A stretch of DNA of 64,000 nt from Paraclostridium tenue (lineage in GTDB: Bacteria > Bacillota > Clostridia > Peptostreptococcales > Peptostreptococcaceae). The position numbers and the translations under genes were made by a program. Below the pieces are notes generated by a model, which saw only the letters and a program-made list of their open reading frames with translations, had not been told where the DNA came from and searched no databases. The DNA lies in assembly GCF_015668515.1 (NCBI RefSeq), contig NZ_JADPFO010000008.1, positions 17,996 to 81,995 of the forward strand. Direction: 5' to 3'. Position 1 is the first letter of the stretch, and each line of letters starts with the position of its first letter. This document shows positions 57,834 through 64,000 of the stretch, one piece after another.

Positions 57834-57855
57834 ATTTAATAAAACTGATATACAT

Positions 57856-57910
57856 AGCCGTAAACTTATGAGTATCTAATCTTAGAGAAAATAATGTTTA
57901 TGGCTTTTTT
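57856..57910 (+). terminator. Putative terminator of the transketolase genes
   Basis: AGCCGTAAAC (57856-57865) pairs with GTTTATGGCT (57896-57905), one G-U pair, then TTTTT. The 30-nt loop is long for a terminator. Confidence 0.6.
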
Positions 57911-57979
57911 AATTTTAAAATAAAAATCTTCTATACTTTAAAATAAGTTCATATATTTTATTATATGGGAGGTGATAAA

Positions 57980-58405
57980 TTGAAAGTAAAGTTCAATATT
58001 AAAGGAGTAATCTATGGTATTATAGCTTTGATATTAGTATTAGGGGGATTTATTTTTATACCTAAAATGTTTATGGATGAATCAAAGCCAGTAGATTATA
58101 TTATATTACAAAAAAATGAAATACCTGAAAAGATACTTGATATGATGGGTAAGTATACAGATGAAGAAAGAGCTTTGGCTGTTAAAATAGAAAACAAGAT
58201 ATATGTAGTTGTGACTAGGGGTAAAGATAAAGAGCATGGTATAGAAATAAATTCTATAAAAATAGCTAAAGAAGATGATAAAAATATTATGAAAGTTGAA
58301 GTAGTACATAAAAATAAAGAAGAGTCACATCCATACATAGTTGCAGAAACCAATTTAAAAGAGTTACCAGATAGAATAGAACTTAACTCTAAAACAGAGA
58401 AGTAA
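57980..58405 (+). CDS. Unknown small membrane-anchored protein
   Basis: 141 aa, TTG start after GGGAGGTGAT. One helix at about residues 10-30 (IYGIIALILVLGGFIFIPK), then a charged extracellular part of about 110 residues with VAETNLKELPDRIELNSK at the end. No lipobox, no known motif. It is between transketolase and a Lon-like gene with its own strong terminator. Function unknown. Confidence 0.7.
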   Translation: MKVKFNIKGVIYGIIALILVLGGFIFIPKMFMDESKPVDYIILQKNEIPEKILDMMGKYTDEERALAVKIENKIYVVVTRGKDKEHGIEINSIKIAKEDDKNIMKVEVVHKNKEESHPYIVAETNLKELPDRIELNSKTEK

Positions 58406-58410
58406 ACGCA

Positions 58411-58462
58411 AAAGATATACATTGCTAATTTAAAAATAAATTTCAATGTATATCTTTTTTTT
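58411..58462 (+). terminator. Terminator of the small membrane protein gene
   Basis: AAAGATATACATTG (58411-58424) pairs with CAATGTATATCTTT (58444-58457), then T run. Confidence 0.9.
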
Positions 58463-58541
58463 ATTTTTAAAATTTAAAATACATTATTTAAATTATATAG
58501 GTAAAGCTAAATAGTAAAAATACATACTATGAGGTGAATGA

Positions 58542-60923
58542 ATGGTTAATTTAGATAAATTTAAGCTAGATGCGAGTGATTTAAAATGTACTTGTAATTT
58601 AGATCATATAAAATTTAATTCAACTGAAGATATAGAACCAGTTAGAGATATAATAGGTCAAGAGAGAGGAGTTCAAGCTATAGATTTTGGGTTAAAGATG
58701 AAGCAACGAGGATATAATATATATGTTGCTGGGTGTAGTGGGACAGGTAGACGTAGTTATACAAAAACTCTTATAAACAAAATAAAGAAAAATAATATTA
58801 ATATTAAAGACTGGGCTTATGTATATAATTTTAAAAATCAAAACGAACCAATAGCTCTATCATTTAAATCGGGGCAAGGAAAGCTTTTTAAAAAGGATAT
58901 AGAAGAAATAGTTGAAAAACTTAAGGCTGAAGTTCCTAAAATATTTAGTACTAAAGAGTATGAATATCATAATAGACTATTAATGACTGAGCTTGAAAAT
59001 AATATTCAAAATATAGTGAGTAAGTTAAATGAAATTGCAAAACCTAGAGGATTTCGATTTGAAGTTACAGAAAGAGGGTTAATAAGTATACCTATAAAAG
59101 AAGATGGAAGTATCCTTGGGGAAGATGAACTTGGAAATTTAACAGCACAACAAATAAAAGTACTAAGAGAAGAAGGATTAAAATTAAATCAAGATAGCAA
59201 AGAATATATAAATGAAATAAAACTTTGTGAAGAATCTTACAAAGAAAAGCTAGATGAATTAGATAAATATGTAGGGAAAAGTTTAGTAGGTTTTTACGAG
59301 ACATACTTAATAGATAAATATGGAGAATATGAAAAAGTAAAAAATTATATAAGTGATTTATGTGATGATATAGTAAAAAATATAGGTAAATTTAAAATTA
59401 CAGAAGACGAAAATTCACAAAATCCAATGGCTTTATTAGGTCTTATGGGAAATAAGAATGATTCTAAGTTTTTTGTAAGATATGGAGTAAATCTTTTGAT
59501 TGATAACAGTGACTGTAAAGAATCTATGGTAATAGATGAGAATAATCCTACTTTTTATAATCTATCAGGATCTATTGATTATAAAAATGAAATAGGTGCT
59601 CTTACTACAAGCTTTATGGAGATTAAACCTGGAGCATTACATAAAGCTAATGGAGGCTTTATAATAATTAATGCTAAAGATTTAATATCAAGTCCATTTT
59701 CATGGGATTATCTAAAAAGATCTCTTAAAACCAATAAAATAACTATTGAATCTTTAAACAAACAATATGGATATTTAGTTACGTCTTCTTTAAAACCAGA
59801 GCCTATAGATTTAGATATTAAAGTAATCTTAATTGGAGATAACTATATATATAATATAATGTATTCTTATGATGAAGATTTTAGAAATTTATTTAAAATA
59901 ATGGCTGATTTTGACCTTGAAATAAATAAAGATGAAGACAATGTATATAAAATTATAAAATTAATATCTAATCAATGTAAAGAGCATAACTTAAAGCACT
60001 TTGATAAAAGTGCTATTGAAAGAGTATTAGAATATAGTGCTAGACTTAGTGATGATAAAGCTAAGTTAACTGCAAGATTTAATAAAATTATAGATTTGAT
60101 ATATGAATCTGAGGCACTTAGTGACCATGATTCAAAATATGTAACTAAGCAAGATGTAGAAAAAGCTATAGTACAGAAAAATTATAGAAGCAGTAAATAT
60201 GAAGAAAAATTAAATGAGATGTTTAAAGATGAAACGCTGTTAATAGATATAACTAAAGAAAAAGTTGGACAAATAAATGGATTAGCTGTCATGGGTAATG
60301 GGGAATACAGTTTTGGAAAACCATCAAAAATAACTGCATCAACATATAAAGGAAGAAGCGGAATTATAAATATTGAAAGAGAGATAAAACAAAGTGGAAG
60401 TATTCATGATAAAGGAGTTTTAATACTTACTGGTTACTTAGGTGAAAGATATGGTAAGGAAAAACCACTGTCTATATCGACATCTATAACATTTGAACAA
60501 AACTATTCAGGTGTTGATGGAGATAGTGCATCTAGTACGGAATTATATGCGGTAATATCAAGTATAGCCCAAATACCTATAAAACAATATATAGCTGTAA
60601 CTGGTTCTGTAAGTCAAAAAGGAGAAATACAACCAATAGGTGGTATAAATGAAAAAATAGAAGGATTTTTTGATGTCTGTAAAATCAAAGGTCTAAATGG
60701 AAAACAAGGTGTAATGATGCCGATACAAAATGTTAAGAACTTAATGCTAAAAGATGAGGTTATAGAAGCTGTGAAACAAGGAGAATTTAGTATATATGCA
60801 ATATCGACTATAGAAGAAGGTTTAGAAATTTTAACAGGTATGTCTATTGATGAAATTGATAAAAAAGTAAATGAGCAACTAGAAATCTATAGGAAAAGTG
60901 ATGATGATAAAAAAGAAAAATAA
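58542..60923 (+). CDS. Lon-family (S16) ATP-dependent protease, LonB-like clostridial type
   Basis: 793 aa. Not the classical Lon. N-terminal AAA part with altered P-loop GCSGTGRRSYTK (about 65-76) and a coiled-coil insert (about 120-260), then a second AAA-like part with GALHKANGGFIIINAKDL, and the protease domain: catalytic Ser in GVDGDSASST (near residue 660) and Lys in GGINEKIEGFFD (near 703). Cytosolic protease of a family common in clostridia. GAGGTGAATG precedes the ATG. Single gene. Confidence 0.92.
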   Translation: MVNLDKFKLDASDLKCTCNLDHIKFNSTEDIEPVRDIIGQERGVQAIDFGLKMKQRGYNIYVAGCSGTGRRSYTKTLINKIKKNNINIKDWAYVYNFKNQNEPIALSFKSGQGKLFKKDIEEIVEKLKAEVPKIFSTKEYEYHNRLLMTELENNIQNIVSKLNEIAKPRGFRFEVTERGLISIPIKEDGSILGEDELGNLTAQQIKVLREEGLKLNQDSKEYINEIKLCEESYKEKLDELDKYVGKSLVGFYETYLIDKYGEYEKVKNYISDLCDDIVKNIGKFKITEDENSQNPMALLGLMGNKNDSKFFVRYGVNLLIDNSDCKESMVIDENNPTFYNLSGSIDYKNEIGALTTSFMEIKPGALHKANGGFIIINAKDLISSPFSWDYLKRSLKTNKITIESLNKQYGYLVTSSLKPEPIDLDIKVILIGDNYIYNIMYSYDEDFRNLFKIMADFDLEINKDEDNVYKIIKLISNQCKEHNLKHFDKSAIERVLEYSARLSDDKAKLTARFNKIIDLIYESEALSDHDSKYVTKQDVEKAIVQKNYRSSKYEEKLNEMFKDETLLIDITKEKVGQINGLAVMGNGEYSFGKPSKITASTYKGRSGIINIEREIKQSGSIHDKGVLILTGYLGERYGKEKPLSISTSITFEQNYSGVDGDSASSTELYAVISSIAQIPIKQYIAVTGSVSQKGEIQPIGGINEKIEGFFDVCKIKGLNGKQGVMMPIQNVKNLMLKDEVIEAVKQGEFSIYAISTIEEGLEILTGMSIDEIDKKVNEQLEIYRKSDDDKKEK

Positions 60924-60933
60924 CGATTAATAC

Positions 60934-60976
60934 AAAATAGAGTAAAGAGTAATAAATGAAATCTTTACTCTATTTT
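60934..60976. terminator. Bidirectional terminator between the Lon-like gene and 5-FCL
   Basis: AAAATAGAGTAAAGA (60934-60948) pairs perfectly with TCTTTACTCTATTTT (60962-60976). Confidence 0.9.
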
Positions 60977-61001
60977 AAAATTTAATAATATAAATTAGAT
61001 T

Positions 61002-61565
61002 TTATTTTATTATTCTTTTTTCTGTTATAACATAGTTCAATTGAGCATCATGACTTTCTTTTGGTATAGAATCAAAAATTTGAAATTCAAATGCTAAACC
61101 TATTGTTAGGGTATCGCTTCTAAGTTTTTCTATAAATCTATCATAAAAACCTCCACCATATCCTAATCTATATTTATTAATATCAAATGCTACGGCAGGT
61201 ACTATAAGAATATCTATAGATTCTATGTTATTTTCTCGGATAAATTTTTTTTTAGGTTCTCTGATACCATAAGTTCCTATTTTAATTTCTGAGTCTAAAT
61301 TTTTAATTTCAGAAGGTATTAAGGTTTTATTTTCTTTTATTGTTATAGGCACTAATACTTTCTTACCTAAATTTATTAAGGTGTTTACTAAGTAATCTGT
61401 TTTTACTTCATTATTGAAATCTAAATATAACATAATTGTAGAAGCTTTTTTAAATTCTTCTAACGATAAAAGAGTAGTTGTTATTTTATTAGAATTTTTA
61501 ATTATAAAATCATAAGACTTGTTTTTTCTAAGCTCTATGACTTTTTTTCTAAAATCACTTTTCAA
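61002..61565 (-). CDS. 5-formyltetrahydrofolate cyclo-ligase
   Basis: 187 aa, minus strand. Converts 5-formyl-THF to methenyl-THF with ATP. KSDFRKKVIELRKNKS at the start, DILIVPAVAFDINKYRLGYGGGFYDRFIEKL is the family signature (phosphate loop GYGGGFYD). AGGGGTG on the minus strand fits a TTG at 61565; a GTG at 61574 would be part of that site. Convergent with the Lon-like gene. Confidence 0.93.
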   Translation of the reverse strand: MKSDFRKKVIELRKNKSYDFIIKNSNKITTTLLSLEEFKKASTIMLYLDFNNEVKTDYLVNTLINLGKKVLVPITIKENKTLIPSEIKNLDSEIKIGTYGIREPKKKFIRENNIESIDILIVPAVAFDINKYRLGYGGGFYDRFIEKLRSDTLTIGLAFEFQIFDSIPKESHDAQLNYVITEKRIIK

Positions 61566-61725
61566 TGAAAACACCCCTATTCAATATGGTATAATATGGT
61601 ATATTATTATCTACTAAAAAGTTTAGTATTAAAATTGAGCTATAGCAACAAAAAAGCTTGTAGTAATAAAAATAATATTAAAACATATACTAATATAGTA
61701 TATTGTATAAAAGGAGATGCATTTA

Positions 61726-62847
61726 ATGATATCTAAAAAAAGAGCAATTATATACTCTATAATACTTGTTATTGCAACGGCTTTAATAACATCTCAAGTT
61801 GTAGGGTATAAGTATAAAGATTTTGATAAGGTTATAGGGCTAAAAAAATCAATAGATAAAGATTTTTATAAAAATGTAAACGATGAAGAGTTGGCAACTG
61901 GGGCTTTAAAAGGTATGTTTGAAAGTTTAAAAGATCCATACTCTCAGTACTACACTAAGCAAGAATTTGAAAAGCTTAAAGAACAGACATCTGGAACTTA
62001 TGTAGGTATTGGAGTTGTGATAAGTCCAGTAGAGGATGATGATTTAATAACGATAGTATCTCCTATAGAGGGTTCTCCTGCTGAGAAAAGTGGAATAAAG
62101 CCAGGAGATAAAATACTTAAGGTAAATGGGAAAGATGTAAGTTCAAAAGATATGGATAAAGCTATGAGTATGATAAAAGGTAAGGCTGGAACTGATGTTA
62201 AGCTTACTGTAAAGAGAGGAAATGAAACTTTAAATATACCTGTAAAAAGACAAGAAATAGTTATGAAAACTGTAGAATCTAAAGTGATGGATAATGATAT
62301 AGGATATATAAAAATATCATCATTTGATGAACATACATACGATGAATTTAAAAAGGCTCTAGGTAATCTAGATAAAAAAGGTATAAAAGGATTAGTTTTA
62401 GATTTAAGAGATAATCCTGGAGGTCTACTGAATATATGTGAAGATATAGCTGATGAAATATTACCTCAAGGAGATACAATAGTATCAGTTAAAGACAATA
62501 GTAATAACGCTAAATATCTTAAATCTGATGATAAGAAGCAATTAGATATACCTATAGTAGTATTAATAAATGGAGGAAGTGCATCTGCATCGGAAATACT
62601 TACAGGAGCTATAGTTGATAACAATAAAGGTATAGCTATAGGAACTACAACTTTTGGTAAAGGGCTAGTTCAAACTGTGAGAGGTTTAAATGATGGAACA
62701 GGATATAAGCTTACAACTGCTCAATATTATACTCCAAATGGAGATTATATAAATAAAAAAGGTATTAAACCTAAGATCGAAGAAAAAGATGAAAGTAAGC
62801 AATTAGATGTTGCTATAGATTGGTTAAATAAGCAAATAAATAAATAA
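61726..62847 (+). CDS. C-terminal processing serine protease (S41, CtpA-like)
   Basis: 373 aa. Signal anchor (MISKKRAIIYSIILVIATAL), PDZ domain (about 85-165, GSPAEKSGIKPGDKILKVNG), then the S41 core: LDLRDNPGGLL, catalytic Ser in NGGSASASEILTG (near 284) and Lys in TTFGKGLVQT (near 310). Acts outside the membrane on secreted or wall proteins. AAGGAG is 9 bases from ATG 61726; the ATG at 61717 touches it and is rejected. Confidence 0.95.
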   Translation: MISKKRAIIYSIILVIATALITSQVVGYKYKDFDKVIGLKKSIDKDFYKNVNDEELATGALKGMFESLKDPYSQYYTKQEFEKLKEQTSGTYVGIGVVISPVEDDDLITIVSPIEGSPAEKSGIKPGDKILKVNGKDVSSKDMDKAMSMIKGKAGTDVKLTVKRGNETLNIPVKRQEIVMKTVESKVMDNDIGYIKISSFDEHTYDEFKKALGNLDKKGIKGLVLDLRDNPGGLLNICEDIADEILPQGDTIVSVKDNSNNAKYLKSDDKKQLDIPIVVLINGGSASASEILTGAIVDNNKGIAIGTTTFGKGLVQTVRGLNDGTGYKLTTAQYYTPNGDYINKKGIKPKIEEKDESKQLDVAIDWLNKQINK

Positions 62848-62850
62848 AAT

Positions 62851-62889
62851 AAAGCACATGAAGCATTTGAATGTTTCATGTGCTTTTTT
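62851..62889. terminator. Bidirectional terminator between ctpA-like and epimerase genes
   Basis: AAAGCACATGAA (62851-62862) pairs with TTCATGTGCTTT (62875-62886), T-rich on the plus side. Confidence 0.85.
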
Positions 62890-62891
62890 AT

Positions 62892-63767
62892 TTATACACA
62901 AATTTCTATTTCATAAGAAGCTTTAAATACTTCGCCTATAGATAGTTTATTTATACCGATTTTGGTTTTAAAATCTTTATTGCTATCAACTGAGTCAGCT
63001 ATACCATACCAGGGCTCTATACAAATAAATGGAGCTATTGAGTTGGTTTCTTCATAATAAGGTGACCAAATACCTACAAATGGGAAATCTTTAAAATTAA
63101 CCTTTATAGAAGTATTGCTAATTTTAGAACAGATAGAAACTTCATTTATATTATCATATATAATGGCATCATTTTTAAACAATTCGGGTTTTATATCTAA
63201 ATTATTTAGACAGTTTATCTTAGTTTTTTTAGATACAAATGGACCTTCTAATATATAAGAATTTATAGTGTTTTTTGATAGCAATTTTAAGTAGTATTGG
63301 CTAAGATCATTATCATCATCAAAAGGAACGTTAAAAGCAGGGTGCGCGCCTATAGAAAAGTACATAGCTTCATTGCTTTTATTTTTAACTTGCCAACTTA
63401 CATTGATAGATGAAGTATTAAGTGTGTATTTGATTATTAACTCAAATTCATAAGGGTATTTACTTTTGGTCGTATCATTAGATTCTAATTTATAAGTTAA
63501 TGAATTTTCATCTTGGCTTATTAAATCAAAGTACATATCACGAGCAAAACCATGTTGAGTCATACTATACACATTTTTATTTATAATAGTCTCATTATCT
63601 TTAAGTCTACCGACTATAGGGAATAGAATTGGTGAGTGCCTTCCCCAATATTTATTGTTAGCATTCCATAAAAAATCTATATTTTTAGACTTTGAATATA
63701 TTCTGGTTAATTCGGCTCCATTGTTTTTGATTTCAATAATTAAATTATTATTTTCTAATTTATTCAT
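62892..63767 (-). CDS. Aldose 1-epimerase family protein (LacX-like)
   Basis: 291 aa, minus strand. Beta-sandwich mutarotase family: NGAELTRIYSKSKNIDFLWN, WGRHSPILFPIVGRLKDN, catalytic His in IGAHPAFNVPF and Glu in FICIEPWYGIAD. LacX-like members act on sugar hemiacetals of unknown identity. Ribosome site AGGAGTG on the minus strand before the ATG. Convergent with the protease gene, divergent from the rRNA leader. Confidence 0.9.
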   Translation of the reverse strand: MNKLENNNLIIEIKNNGAELTRIYSKSKNIDFLWNANNKYWGRHSPILFPIVGRLKDNETIINKNVYSMTQHGFARDMYFDLISQDENSLTYKLESNDTTKSKYPYEFELIIKYTLNTSSINVSWQVKNKSNEAMYFSIGAHPAFNVPFDDDNDLSQYYLKLLSKNTINSYILEGPFVSKKTKINCLNNLDIKPELFKNDAIIYDNINEVSICSKISNTSIKVNFKDFPFVGIWSPYYEETNSIAPFICIEPWYGIADSVDSNKDFKTKIGINKLSIGEVFKASYEIEICV

Positions 63768-63870
63768 TTAAACACTCCTATCAATGATATATATTATAAT
63801 TAAAATGTTTACGTTTTCCATTATATAATAAATTTAAGTAAATAAAAATAAAATTAAACATAAAAAAGTA

Positions 63871-64000
63871 TTGACTAGTTAAAGTTTAAGTGGTAAAGTA
63901 TAATTTGTAAGAAACACAAATAAGAACTTTGAAAATTAAACAGTAGGTTAATTATAAAAATTCTTTTTAAAGAATTAAACAACAAACAACCAAGCCAGAT
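63871..64000 (+). promoter_or_regulatory. Likely promoter and leader of an rRNA operon
   Basis: TTGACT (63871-63876), 17 bp, TAAAGT (63894-63899), with TATAAT overlapping at 63899-63904. Then AACTTTGAAAATTAAACAG (antiterminator-like leader word seen before 16S genes in Firmicutes) and ACCAAGCCAGAT at the very end, which I recall from the C. difficile 16S leader. No gene starts inside the window, so a 16S gene should follow within about 100 bp to the right. Confidence 0.65.

Overview
The window is chromosomal DNA of a low-GC, anaerobic, spore-forming Firmicute, most likely a Peptostreptococcaceae member close to Clostridioides, Paeniclostridium or Paraclostridium. The evidence is very AT-rich DNA, AGGAGG-type ribosome sites, many GTG and TTG starts, a full set of sporulation genes (spoVG, spoVT, yabP, yabQ, spoIIE), and a gerS-alr-mazEF order known from C. 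difficile. Nearly all genes lie on the plus strand. No prophage, insertion sequence, CRISPR array or tRNA gene was found.

Layout: 1-1850 holds the end of tatD, then rnmV and rsmA. 1900-6260 holds an acidic unknown protein, an M20 peptidase, a CDF metal exporter and an unknown membrane-anchored protein. murC (minus strand) is divergent from purR; spoVG, glmU and prs follow. 11.9-14.47 kb is a decayed type IV pilus operon with recognisable pilM, pilO, minor pilin and pilK relics. It is followed by intact pilT and two prepilin peptidase genes. 17-32 kb is the conserved pth, mfd, prsA-like, spoVT (tandem pair), yabM-like, yabN, hup, rqcP, yabP, yabQ, divIC, ppx, spoIIE block, which joins ribosome rescue, DNA repair, division and sporulation. 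After spoIIE lies a 390-bp non-coding stretch rich in DnaA-box-like words. 32.3-44.9 kb carries an exported PepF-like peptidase, a 36-aa membrane peptide, tal, glpX, rho, rpmE, tdk, a DUF1385 gene, prmC, prfA, a ZIP transporter, tsaC, rpiB and upp. 45.5-52.4 kb is a complete atp operon (atpZ, I, B, E, F, H, A, G, D, C). Its c subunit has a Na+-type ligand set and its epsilon subunit is very short. 52.6-55.9 kb is acpS, a CBS-domain gene, gerS, alr and mazEF. 56-63.8 kb holds a split transketolase, an unknown membrane protein, a Lon-family protease, a 5-FTHF cyclo-ligase, a C-terminal processing protease and an aldose epimerase. The window ends in what looks like the leader of an rRNA operon.

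The most noteworthy items are: (1) the pilus-operon graveyard next to intact pilT and two complementary prepilin peptidases, one missing a catalytic aspartate and the other missing the zinc domain; (2) the DnaA-box-rich region after spoIIE; (3) a predicted Na+ ATP synthase whose epsilon lacks the inhibitory C-terminal domain; (4) several long perfect inverted repeats placed on gene starts or ends (yabP, divIC, pepF); and (5) sporulation promoters that can be read directly (SigH at spoVG, Spo0A-type 21-bp spacing at spoIIE, forespore type at spoVT). I saw no clearly new multi-gene system. All calls come from reading sequence by eye; no database search was run.
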